Positions 7,792-16,500 of a DNA stretch of 16,562 nucleotides are shown here, piece by piece. The translations under genes and the position numbers were made by a program. Source of the stretch: CBFGRV01 sp965651265. Lineage in GTDB: Bacteria; Bacteroidota; Rhodothermia; Rhodothermales; VXPQ01. The first letter of the stretch is position 1, and each line of letters opens with the position of its first letter. Where the stretch lies: the NCBI GenBank assembly GCA_965651265.1, contig CBFGRV010000062.1, positions 1 through 16,562 of the forward strand. The letters are read 5' to 3'. The notes beneath the pieces were generated by a model. That model was not told where the DNA came from. It ran no database searches and saw only the letters and a program-made list of their open reading frames with translations.

Positions 7792-7828
7792 GTGAACGAG
7801 ACGCCGCCTCGCACGACGCCTCGTTCAC
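7792..7828 (-). terminator. Probable intrinsic terminator of the propeller lipoprotein gene
   Basis: The arms at 7792-7803 and 7817-7828 are complementary over 12 positions. Read as minus-strand RNA all 12 pair, one as a G-U wobble, with a 13-base loop. The next bases on that strand are AATTTCTCCC, a short, imperfect U-run. The hairpin lies 76 bases beyond the propeller gene stop and well before the susC start. It should therefore separate the two units, allowing only weak read-through. The U-run is poor, so efficiency is uncertain. Confidence 0.6.
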
Positions 7829-7829
7829 C

Positions 7830-7861
7830 GATGATGAGTCTGGGATGATGATGAGTCTTGG
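7830..7861. repeat. Imperfect direct repeat, 15-bp unit
   Basis: GATGATGAGTCTGGG (7830-7844) recurs as GATGATGAGTCTTGG (7847-7861) with one mismatch and 17-bp periodicity; GATGAG follows at once at 7861. It lies between the propeller gene stop and the terminator hairpin. It is either slippage-derived or a pair of protein sites; nothing favours one. Confidence 0.55.
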
Positions 7862-7904
7862 ATGAGAAGCTTCCGGCAGGGCGAGCTTACCCGGCCAGCG
7901 CCGC

Positions 7905-8888
7905 CTACCGGACATCAGGCGTCGCGTCGACGCCTGCCGTCTTGGTCAGATTGATCGGGTTGCTGCCGTCAGGATTCATCCGGAAGATCTCGAAAGCCGT
8001 CGGATGTGGAGCGCCCTCATCTCGCACGCTAGCGGGTCGCACGGACTGGAAATAGATGTAGTCCCCGGTGCGTGACCAGACGGGCCACCGATTATCCCAG
8101 TCATTCTCCGCGACGTCGTCGGGTTTCGGCGTGAGGTTCGTCACATCGCTGCCGTTGGCATTCATTGACCAGACCTCGTGGTGGAAGGGAGTGACGGTGG
8201 GATCTCCGAGCTGGACCGCGAAGGCGATGCGCGATCCATCGGGCGACCAACTCGGCTTGTATTCGTAGGCCGGATCGCTCGTCAAACGCTGCGCCGAGCC
8301 GGATCCGTCCGCGTTGACCACGTGAATGTCGCCATCGCGCGTGAATACAATCTTGGTACCATCCGGCGACCAGGACGGGTACGCGTCCTCTCCCGCGTGG
8401 TTGGTGATCCGGCGAACGTTGGACCCATCGGCGTCCATGACGTACAGCTCAGGGTTGTTGTCGCGAAGGGACATGAACACGATTTTGCTCCCGTCCGGTG
8501 AGAAGACCGGCATTTGATCGTTGACATCATTGTCCGTCAGTCTTTTCTCTCCGCTGCCGTCCACGTTCATCACGTAGATCTCCTGTTCGGGATGATTCGG
8601 GAGCCCCCTGGAGAAGACGATTTTCGACCGGTCGGGCGAGAGATTGGGCTGACGATCATCCACTTCGTTGTTCGTGATGCGCCGCGGATTGGAGCCGTCG
8701 GGGTTCATGGTGTAGATCTCTCCGGCATTCGCGAGCGTGGTGAAAGCGCGCGTACTGGCGAAGGTGATCAGCACGTCTTCCTCTTCGACCTCCTCATCAG
8801 GTCCAGAGATCGTTTTGTTGCAACCGAGTACCAGGGCGACTATGGCAAACAGACTCAGCATGGCGGGTAAAAGGCGGGTACGTTTCAT
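7905..8888 (-). CDS. Lipoprotein with PD40/TolB-like beta-propeller
   Basis: A 327-residue exported lipoprotein. The signal sequence (MKRTRLLPAMLSLF and on) ends at VLGC with C23 as lipidation site, followed by a very acidic linker (DEEVEEED). About six blade repeats then follow, each with a WSPDGSKIVF-type strand and a (I/V)Y.M(N/D).DGSN..R(I/L)T strand, as in PD40 repeats of TolB-like propellers; the repeats cover about residues 45-327. Propellers of this kind bind proteins or ligands rather than catalyse, and the partner here is unknown. The frame is open to 9347, but AAGGAGG at 8895-8901, 6 bases before the ATG at 8888, together with the lipoprotein signal at that point, fixes the start. 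It is divergent from the sigma factor gene, sharing 231 bases of intergenic DNA. It differs from true TolB in lacking the N-terminal domain and the Tol-Pal gene context. Confidence 0.9.
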   Translation of the reverse strand: MKRTRLLPAMLSLFAIVALVLGCNKTISGPDEEVEEEDVLITFASTRAFTTLANAGEIYTMNPDGSNPRRITNNEVDDRQPNLSPDRSKIVFSRGLPNHPEQEIYVMNVDGSGEKRLTDNDVNDQMPVFSPDGSKIVFMSLRDNNPELYVMDADGSNVRRITNHAGEDAYPSWSPDGTKIVFTRDGDIHVVNADGSGSAQRLTSDPAYEYKPSWSPDGSRIAFAVQLGDPTVTPFHHEVWSMNANGSDVTNLTPKPDDVAENDWDNRWPVWSRTGDYIYFQSVRPASVRDEGAPHPTAFEIFRMNPDGSNPINLTKTAGVDATPDVR

Positions 8889-8894
8889 GGCGGA

Positions 8895-8901
8895 CCTCCT
8901 T
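8895..8901 (-). promoter_or_regulatory. Ribosome binding site of the propeller lipoprotein gene
   Basis: AAGGAGG on the minus strand, 6 bases from the ATG at 8888. It rules out the much longer upstream reading (to 9347), which would overlap the divergent sigma factor gene. Confidence 0.85.
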
Positions 8902-9000
8902 AAATCTAGCATAGCAAGGAAATTCGAGTGGGCTTGCCTTCTATAGCGCATTTGCGGGCCGCCGTCCCTCATCCGGACCCATCGTGCAAGAGGCCGTGCA

Positions 9001-9029
9001 TTGAAATTTTCCGGGGTCGCTCCTACTAT
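9001..9029 (+). promoter_or_regulatory. Candidate sigma70-like promoter of the sigma factor/kinase operon
   Basis: TTGAAA (9001-9006) and TACTAT (9024-9029) are separated by exactly 17 bases. Transcription would start near 9036, leaving a leader of about 84 bases before the ATG at 9120. This also argues against an upstream ATG at 9033 as the sigma factor start. The -10 box matches the consensus at only four of six positions, and the organism's primary sigma factor may prefer other boxes. Confidence 0.45.
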
Positions 9030-9119
9030 TCCATGAGCCGTCCAGAGGAAACGGCGGCTGCCCGACCAGGCATTTTCGAACGTTCGGCCAGACACCGTCC
9101 CCGAGGGATCCAAGCAGCA

Positions 9120-9704
9120 ATGGACGATCACCTCGACATCACGCATCTCCTCCTTAAGTGGAGCGGCGGGGACAGGGAGGCGTTCGACCGGCTTCTTCCG
9201 GCGCTGTACGGCGAGCTGCGGAAGACTGCCCATCAACACCTCATGCGGGAGCGGCGCGACCACACGCTCAATACGACCGCTCTCGTGCACGAAGCGTACC
9301 TGAAGCTCGTCGACGGCCGACGCGTTCAGTTCAAGGATCGCTCGCATTTCCTGGCGATCGCCTCTCAGGCCATGCGCCGCATCCTGGTCGACTACGCGCG
9401 CCGGCGCAATGCGGAGAAGCGCACGGGCGGCAAGGTTCAGGTTCCGCTCGATGAGGAGAGGCTCCTCCCGGATGAGAGCATCGAGCCGCTGCTCGAGCTC
9501 GATGAAGCGCTACAGCGGCTGGAGGAACGACACCCACGCGCGGCGCGGGCGATCGAGCACAGTTACTTCGGCGGGCTGATCGGCGAGGAGACGGCAGAGG
9601 TTCTGGGGGTGTCGGTGGCCACCGTCGAGCGTGATCTGCGCTTCGCGCGCACCTTTCTGGCGAGCGTCCTCGAAAAAGGAGGTCAGACGGTCTCGGAGCC
9701 ATGA
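9120..9704 (+). CDS. ECF-type RNA polymerase sigma factor (Sigma70_ECF/TIGR02999-like)
   Basis: A 194-residue alternative sigma factor that should redirect RNA polymerase to a target regulon. Region 2 runs from DITHLLLKWSGGDREAFDRL (about 5-24) through YGELRKTAHQHL to the TLNTTALVHEAYLKLV block. The family-specific linker FKDRSHFLAIASQAMRRILV and DYARRR (about 70-100) follows. Region 4 (about 145-185) has the DNA-binding helix-turn-helix GEETAEVLGVSVATVERDLR. This pattern is the planctomycete/acidobacterial type often linked to Ser/Thr kinases. The frame is open from 8928. The ATG at 9120 is chosen because it gives the family's usual length of about 190 residues, follows a weak AGGGA (9104-9108) and lies downstream of the candidate promoter. 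Its stop overlaps the kinase start (ATGA, 9701-9704), so translation is probably coupled. No anti-sigma gene is present; the kinase may take that role. Confidence 0.93.
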   Translation: MDDHLDITHLLLKWSGGDREAFDRLLPALYGELRKTAHQHLMRERRDHTLNTTALVHEAYLKLVDGRRVQFKDRSHFLAIASQAMRRILVDYARRRNAEKRTGGKVQVPLDEERLLPDESIEPLLELDEALQRLEERHPRAARAIEHSYFGGLIGEETAEVLGVSVATVERDLRFARTFLASVLEKGGQTVSEP

Positions 9705-12310
9705 GCGTCGATCCGAGCCACGAAGCCGTTCGGCGCCTATTCGATGCGGCTCTGGAGCGTCCGCCCGGTGAACGTGACGACCTGCTTCGGCGCCTTTGTG
9801 GCGACAACGAAGACATTCGCCTCGAGGTCTTGCGGATGCTCGAGGTACACGCGCGGGCCGACGACGTGCTCGCAATCTACGAACAGCACGTCCGCGGCTC
9901 ACGCATCCATCAGGCCGAAGGCGCCTCGCGTATCGCCCCGGCAGATCCGCTCGTTGGCCGCCGCATCGATCAGTACCAGATTCTCGACCACATCGGCGGC
10001 GGCGGGATGGGGGTCGTCTACAAGGCACGCGACACGAAGCTGGATCGGCTGGTCGCGCTGAAGTTTCTGCCCACGACGCTGACCCGCGAGCCCGACGCGA
10101 AGGAGCGCTTCATCCAGGAGGCACGCGCCGCCTCCATCCTCGACCACCCGCACGTCGGGGTGGTGTACGAGATCGGAGAGATGCCTGGCGATCAACTCTA
10201 CATCGCCATGGCGTACTACGAAGGGGCGCCGCTGAAGGAGGTCATCGGCCGTGGACCCATGCCCCTGGAAGATGCTCTCGAGTATGCCATCCAGATTGCA
10301 AAGGGCCTCGGCGCCGCGCACGAACGTGGCATCATCCACCGGGACGTGAAGCCCGCCAATCTGATCGTGACCCCGAAGGCCGGCATCAAGATCGTCGATT
10401 TTGGCCTGGCGAAGATGACAGATGTGAGCCTCACGCAGACGGGCACGACGCTCGGCACGGTGGCTTACATGTCGCCCGAGCAGGCGCGAGGCGACGACGT
10501 GGATCAGCGCTCTGACCTCTGGTCGCTGGGTGTGGTTCTCTTCGAGATGCTCACCGGCCAGCGGCCCTTCCCGGGCTCCCACGAGCAGGCCGTGATCTAC
10601 TCCATTATCGCGGAAACGCCGCTTCACGCTTCCGACCTGCGGCCCGATGTGCCGCCGGATCTCGAAGCCATCCTCCACAAGCTCCTTCAAAAGGATCCCG
10701 AGGAGCGCTATGGGGATGCCGGCGAGGTCATCGCCGATCTGGAAGCCATTCGCTCCGGGCGCACAATCGCATCGAAGTCGCCGATCGTGGGCCGTGCGGG
10801 CCGGATCGCACGGCGGCGGTATGTGAGAGCGGCTCTTTCTGCTTTCCTGCTCGTGGTGCTGGCGGGCGTGCTCGGCGTGATGTGGAAGAATCGCCCGGCA
10901 ATGCCCGCGGGGAACGGGCCGGGGGTACGCGTGGCATCGATAGCCGTCCTGCCGACGGCGAACTACTCGGGCGATCCGGAGCAGGAGTACCTTGCCGACG
11001 GCATTCACGACGCGCTGATCAGCGAACTGGCCCGGATCGGCGCGCTCCGGGTCATTTCTCGCACCTCGACGCTGCGCTATCGCGGAAGCGACCTGACGAT
11101 CCCGCAGATCGCGCAGGAGCTGGATGTCGACGCCGTGGTCGAGGCATCGCTCTATCGTGCCGATGACTCGGTGCGTGTGCAGGTGCAACTCATCCAGGCC
11201 AAGCCCGTGGAGCAACACCTCTGGGCACAGACCTACGATCGCCCTTTCCGCGACGTGCCGATCCTGCACGCGAGCGTAGCGCAGGCCATCGCGAGCCGAA
11301 TCGATGTGGCCCTCACACCCAGCGAAGAGCGTCACTTCGCCGAGGCGCGCAGCGTCGACCCGGAGGCGTACGAGGACTACTTGAAAGGACGCTTCTACCT
11401 GCTCAAGCTGGCGCCGGACAACTCCGAGATCGCATTCCGCTACTTCCAGTCGGCGCTCGAGAAGGACCCCGACTACGCTCGGCCGTACGCAGGACTGGCG
11501 CTACTCTGGGCACATCGTGGGCTGTGGGGCGGCGTGCCGCCGCTCGTGGCCAATGCGCGGCTCCAGGAGGCCGCCGCCCGCGCCCTCGAGCTGGATGACG
11601 CGCTGGCCGAGGCCCACATGGTGCACGCGGTCGGCTACTACTGCTATGAATGGGATTGGGACGCTGCGCGCGCTGCATTCCATCGCGCCATCGAGCTCGA
11701 TCCGCAAGATCCGCAAATTCGGCTCTTCTACGGAGATTTTCTCCTCTCGATGGATGAGGCCGAAGCCGCGCTCGAGCAGATGGAGCGCGCACTCGAGGTC
11801 GATCCGCTCAATCCCTTCGCACAGACCATGCGCGGATGGGCCCTGCTCTCGATGCGCCGCTACGAAGATTCCATTGCCCAACTGCGGGCCGTCTTGCGCG
11901 TCGAGCCGAACCTCTTCCTGGCCGTGCGCTGCCTGTGGACGGCCCTCCACCTGACGGGCCGGTATGATGAGGCTCTGGCCCACGCGCAGATTTTCTACCG
12001 TTCGCAAGATGTGCCGGAGATCGCCTCCGACCTCGCGCAAGGATCCTGGGATGGGGGATACATCCAGACGTACCGCGCCGCCGCGGAACACCTGGCCGCG
12101 CGCGCCGAGGAGGTGTACGTCCCCTCGATGCATGTGGCGCGCCTCTACATGTTCGCCGGCGACGTTGAGTCAACGCTGGACTGGCTCGAGCGCGCGCACG
12201 CAGAGCGCTATCCGTCCGTTTTCTCGATGAACGTGGATCCGCACTGGGACGCCGTGCGCGATCATCCGCGATTCGTTGCTTTGCTCCAGAAGATGGACCT
12301 CGCCGGGTAG
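9701..12310 (+). CDS. Membrane Ser/Thr kinase with TolB-like and TPR sensor region
   Basis: An 869-residue protein predicted to phosphorylate Ser/Thr of a cytosolic target, most simply the overlapping sigma factor. Residues 1-60 form the short helical N-terminus common to sigma-linked kinases (RRLFDAALERPPGERDDLL). The kinase domain spans about 92-350 and keeps all catalytic marks: the Gly loop IGGGGMGVVYK (98-108), K121, helix-C E140, HRDVKPAN (213-220, catalytic D215), DFG (233-235) and MSPE (257-260). A membrane helix lies at about 376-394. Outside it are a TolB-like alpha/beta domain (about 408-540; VASIAVLPTANYSG, YLADGIHDALISELAR) and TPR-like helices (about 550-869; CYEWDWDAARAAFHRAIELD and others). 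The start ATG overlaps the sigma factor stop by 4 bases, with GGAG only 2 bases away and AAGGAGG 18 bases away, so coupled translation is likely. The gene ends 25 bases from the convergent oxidoreductase. Confidence 0.95.
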   Translation: MSVDPSHEAVRRLFDAALERPPGERDDLLRRLCGDNEDIRLEVLRMLEVHARADDVLAIYEQHVRGSRIHQAEGASRIAPADPLVGRRIDQYQILDHIGGGGMGVVYKARDTKLDRLVALKFLPTTLTREPDAKERFIQEARAASILDHPHVGVVYEIGEMPGDQLYIAMAYYEGAPLKEVIGRGPMPLEDALEYAIQIAKGLGAAHERGIIHRDVKPANLIVTPKAGIKIVDFGLAKMTDVSLTQTGTTLGTVAYMSPEQARGDDVDQRSDLWSLGVVLFEMLTGQRPFPGSHEQAVIYSIIAETPLHASDLRPDVPPDLEAILHKLLQKDPEERYGDAGEVIADLEAIRSGRTIASKSPIVGRAGRIARRRYVRAALSAFLLVVLAGVLGVMWKNRPAMPAGNGPGVRVASIAVLPTANYSGDPEQEYLADGIHDALISELARIGALRVISRTSTLRYRGSDLTIPQIAQELDVDAVVEASLYRADDSVRVQVQLIQAKPVEQHLWAQTYDRPFRDVPILHASVAQAIASRIDVALTPSEERHFAEARSVDPEAYEDYLKGRFYLLKLAPDNSEIAFRYFQSALEKDPDYARPYAGLALLWAHRGLWGGVPPLVANARLQEAAARALELDDALAEAHMVHAVGYYCYEWDWDAARAAFHRAIELDPQDPQIRLFYGDFLLSMDEAEAALEQMERALEVDPLNPFAQTMRGWALLSMRRYEDSIAQLRAVLRVEPNLFLAVRCLWTALHLTGRYDEALAHAQIFYRSQDVPEIASDLAQGSWDGGYIQTYRAAAEHLAARAEEVYVPSMHVARLYMFAGDVESTLDWLERAHAERYPSVFSMNVDPHWDAVRDHPRFVALLQKMDLAG

Positions 12311-12335
12311 GTCAAACCGAACAGGGCGCGCAATC

Positions 12336-13541
12336 TCACCGTTCGATGGAAACGGTCCGGCCGGTCGCGGCCGACTCGCGCGCCGCATCCAGAATTTGCA
12401 TCACGATCATGTTGGTCTCGAGAGACGAGAGATCACTTTCAGGCTGGATCGTGCCCCGCACCACGGCCGCGAAATACGAGAACGGATCGTCGTGATGATC
12501 CGGGAAGGTCTCCGCCTCGATGCGCGATTCGGGTTCATCCTCGCTGGGGCGGATCCGCATCATCCTCGTGTTATCGGCATGGACGTACCCGGACATCCCG
12601 TAGACGGACATATCCTTTCGTGAGATCGGCCAGTTCCACGATGCCTGGATGATCCCCTGCGCGTCGGGATACGTGACGATGATCGTGGCCTCGTCATCGA
12701 CGTCCGGATAGATGTCGGGTTTGATGGTCTGCATCACAGCCGTGACCGCGATCGGGCGCTGCCCATCCAACAGCCACGTGATCAGGTTCGCGCCGTAGCA
12801 GCCGAAATCGACGATGGCGCCGCCTCCGTTCAGCTCCGGATCGGTGAGCCACGCCAGAAACTCGTCGCTCACCCCGATCTCCTTCGGTCCCCGGTGGCCG
12901 TCCCGCACCACGATCTTCCGGATCGGCCCGATCTCGCCGGCCTCGACGATCGCTCGCGTGCGGAAGACACTCGGATACCACGAGGTCTCGTAGTTCGTGA
13001 TCAGCTGGATGCCTGCTGAATCGGCGACGTGTTTCATACGTCGAGCGTGCTCGAGCGAGACGGCGAGCGGCTTTTCGACCATGACGTGGATGCCGTGCCG
13101 CGCCGCGATTTCCGTCACGCGGAGATGATCATAGATGCTCGTGAACACGGTCACGGCTTCGGGCTGCGCCGCCTCGATCAGCTCCTCGACGGAATCATAC
13201 ACGATTTCCATGCCGAACCCGTACTGATCCGCGTAGCGCTGCGCCAGCGCTCGGTTCGGCTCCGCGATGCCCACGATCTCGATGTCGCCACGCTCCTCGC
13301 GCCCCAGGATCCAGTGGACGTGATCATGCACGAGCCCGACCACGCCGATTCTGACGGGATTCTGAAGCACTTGTGCACGCGCTTCCTGGTGCGGACCAGA
13401 TATGGTGAAGAGTGCCGCCATGCAGATGGCGATGATGTGCGCGCCGCTCACTCTCGTTTCGCTCCCGTCAGGCTCTGGGTGATACAGGCTCAAGCTGATC
13501 CTACGAGCGGATAATACCGATTCCAAATGCTTCCGATGCAT
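12336..13541 (-). CDS. Exported Gfo/Idh/MocA-family NAD(P)-dependent oxidoreductase
   Basis: A protein of up to 401 residues. The Rossmann domain (about 62-180) opens with VRIGVVGLVHDHVHWILG; the Gly-rich loop reads GLVHDH where most members have GxGxxG. VEKPLAVS (155-162) is the classic EKP cofactor/substrate motif. The C-terminal domain carries GGGAIVDFGCYGANLITWLL (239-258), in which the usual D-x-G-x-H appears as D245-F-G-C-Y249, as in glucose-fructose-oxidoreductase-like proteins. A hydrophobic stretch ending EARA-Q (about residues 34-57) precedes the Rossmann fold and looks like a signal peptide, so it may act in the periplasm. The start is unsure: ATG at 13541 gives an overlong n-region, while GTG at 13451 with GGGAG 10 bases upstream gives a neater signal peptide. 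The ATG lies 6 bases after the stop of the upstream nuclease/helicase gene. The sugar substrate is unknown. Confidence 0.88.
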   Translation of the reverse strand: MHRKHLESVLSARRISLSLYHPEPDGSETRVSGAHIIAICMAALFTISGPHQEARAQVLQNPVRIGVVGLVHDHVHWILGREERGDIEIVGIAEPNRALAQRYADQYGFGMEIVYDSVEELIEAAQPEAVTVFTSIYDHLRVTEIAARHGIHVMVEKPLAVSLEHARRMKHVADSAGIQLITNYETSWYPSVFRTRAIVEAGEIGPIRKIVVRDGHRGPKEIGVSDEFLAWLTDPELNGGGAIVDFGCYGANLITWLLDGQRPIAVTAVMQTIKPDIYPDVDDEATIIVTYPDAQGIIQASWNWPISRKDMSVYGMSGYVHADNTRMMRIRPSEDEPESRIEAETFPDHHDDPFSYFAAVVRGTIQPESDLSSLETNMIVMQILDAARESAATGRTVSIER

Positions 13542-13547
13542 TGAATC

Positions 13548-16500
13548 TCAATCTATCCAAACATGGGGAACGGTGGTCGCCAGCTCCTGATACCGGCAGA
13601 ACGCGTTCGCCAGCTTCATCTGCTCGGGCGTTCGGCATTCGGGCTCGAAGAGGTCGGGATTGGCCACGACGACAACCAGCGCCTGCGCGCGCGAGGTGGC
13701 GACGTTCAGCCGGTTCAGGCTGAAAAGGAATCCCATACCGCGCGGGGCGTCCTCCGCGCTCGAGGTCGCTATCGAGTAGATCACGATGGGTGCCTCCTGG
13801 CCCTGGAACTTGTCGACCGTGCCCACGCGGGCGCCTTTTGGGAGGCCCGCCTGAAGCGCAGCGACGTGCGCATTGTACGGCGCGACTACCAGGATGTCGC
13901 GGATGGTCAGCGGAGAGGTCACGCCCTCACTGTTGGTCCACATCGCGCCGCCGTCGAGAAGCCGGCCGATGATGTCCGCGACGACCTCGACCTCTTCGGG
14001 CGATTCGCTGACGTTGCCCTCGTGGTGCACGGGCACGAACCGAAGGCCCGCACCAGAAAGGGGGCCGTGCCCACGGATACACTGCGCTTCGAGGCCATCC
14101 CGCGGATGAAGCCTCCCGTCATAAAACAGCTCGGAGGTGAAGCGGCAGATGTCCGGATGAAGCCGGAATGTGCGATCGAGAAAGAGTCCTTGCTCCGGCG
14201 GCATGGTCGGCGCGTCACCGAGAAGATGCGCGAGTGCCGACACGTCGGTTCCGGGAGGATGGACGCCCTGCAGCGGCTCATCGAGCTGTTTCGGATCGCC
14301 CAGCAGGACCAGGCTATCGGCCGCTGGTGCGACGCCCAGTGCATTCGCAAGCGAAAACTGACCCGCTTCATCGATGAAGAGGAGGTCGACCGCGCCGATC
14401 ATCTCCTCACGACTCCAGAGCCACGCCGTCCCGCCTGCGAGGGTCGCCTCTCCACGCTGGAGCGCTTCCAACACATCCTCGTTCTGTCCGGCCCGCTTGA
14501 TTTCGCCGGCCGTACACAACTGTGACTGCTCTGCCTTCTGAATTCCACTGACGGAGTAGCCTTCCTCGCGGGCGGCCTCACAGATCTTGTCGAGCAACTG
14601 CGCGATGACGCTGTGGCTCGGTCCGGTAACCCCGACGCGCTTGCCGGCCTTGAGCGCGGCCACGATCATCCGGGCTCCCGTGAACGTCTTGCCTGAGCCG
14701 GGCGGACCCTGGATGGGCAGGATGGTTCGATCGAGCGAAAGCACGAGCCGGCAGGCCGCCTCGAGCGGGGATTCGCCCGGGAGGATCAGCTGCTCTCCGT
14801 CGGCCCGTCCCGTTCGCGGCGGGTGCCGCATCAGGAGATCGGATGCCGCACGGTACGTGGCGGCATCGCCGAGTCCATCGTCAACCACCGCACGTGCAAT
14901 TCGAAGGAGGCTGTCGCGAAGGACCCCATCCCCCACATATTCATAGGGGATGATCGCACGCGGATGTGGCGCCGGATTGGTTTGGCCGCGCTTGAGGTCG
15001 ATCGTGCCCGCTCCGTCATCGATAGCCACGATGGTCCCGGGAGAGCCCTCCGTCTCCGGGTCGCGAATTTTCTTCTCCGGCCGGAGGCCGTGATCCTGTC
15101 TCGGAAATCGATATCGGTGTATGAGCGACCGCTTCTCGCTCCCTACGACGCCTTCGTACGTCAGTCCGCCCAGGGCTTTCGAATCCTCGATGAGCTCGTC
15201 ATCGCTCATCGCCAGCCACTCGAAGTATTGCCACCACGTCGATTTATTCTCGCGGCGGTGGAATCCTAGCAGCTGGGCGAGAATCCAGCGGGCCTGCTGC
15301 TCGACGGTGCGAACTTCCGGATCGTCAGGGATGCCGGCGGTCAACAGCTCCGTGAGCTCGGCGACTTCCTCGAGATGATCCGACAGATCTTTGCCCGGCT
15401 CCGGATCCCCCGGATCGGGACGGGGAACTTCGGCTCCGATGTGCGCGGCGAGCTCATCGCGCAGTTGTTCGAGCCAGTCGCGCAGCCGGAGCGTCGACAG
15501 GCAGTCGTCGCGGTTGTAGTTTTCGATGCAATCCAGCAGTTCATCCCTTCGCTCATCATCGCCTCCAAGCTCCAGCCAGGCCTCGAAGTGGGCGAGGGCG
15601 GAGTTCGCGGAGCGCAGCTCGACGGTCCGCCGGAAGCTGTAGAAGGGCTCGAGCTTTTTGATCGAATAGCTTTCGACGGATGCCCGCAGGGACTGCCGGA
15701 CTACCCGGTGAAGATCGACGAACACCTTTCCACGAAGGAGCCGGTCGACCTCGTCTTCCCGCGTCGCGTGACGGCCCATGAGGCGCTTCACCGCCGCGGT
15801 CTCGTACGATCCGAAGTGGTAGATGTGCAGATCCGGATAGCGCTCGAGCCGCTCCATCACCCCATCGATGAACTCCTCGAAGGCCTCCCTTTCATCGGTG
15901 CGATCCAGCGCCCATCTAGCCGTGTACTGCCCCGTTGCGTCTGTCAACCCGAAGAGGTACTCGATCCCGTGCGTAAGCGCGTAGGGATCTGCCTCGATGT
16001 CGAAAAAAAGATCGCCCGCGGAGGGAGAGGGAAGCGCGCCAAGTCCCTCATTCGGGACGACCGGCTCCAGGAGCTCATATCGCGGCTCGCCTGCCCGGCG
16101 GCCCTCGACCTGGATCCGTGCCTGATCACGAATCTTCTCCAGTGTGGTGCGATGGAGTCCATCGACGGGTGGGCCACCCTGAAGATCTAGATCCGCCAGC
16201 CGCTCGACCGTGTCGACGCCGCATGCGTCAAGCGCACGACGCTGGCTCCTCCGGATGCCGGCGACCAGCGAAAGGTGATCAACTTCTCGCCGCTCGCTAT
16301 CGCACTGCATCTGCCAGGAGCACAGCATACAGTGTTCGGTGGGATCCGGCGCGCGTGGAAGCTGGTCGGGCGCGGCCCGGACGTGCTCCTCGAACCGTCG
16401 CTTCAGTAGCCGGAAATACGCGATGTAGTCGCTAACTCGGAAGGATTGCAGCCTGGCCTCCGGAACGCCGAGCTCCAGATACGCGTGCTCCGGCAGGATG

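Noticed and set aside
7905..8888. Propeller lipoprotein as TolB of the Tol-Pal system
   Set aside because: It lacks the N-terminal TolB domain, is lipidated, and there are no tolQRA or pal genes nearby.
8889..9347. Upstream extension of the propeller lipoprotein to 9347
   Set aside because: It would overlap the divergent sigma factor gene, and the lipoprotein signal and AAGGAGG both point to the start at 8888.
9899..11335. 478-codon open frame on the minus strand opposite the kinase
   Set aside because: It is antisense to intact kinase motifs, His/Arg-rich, with no recognisable domain.
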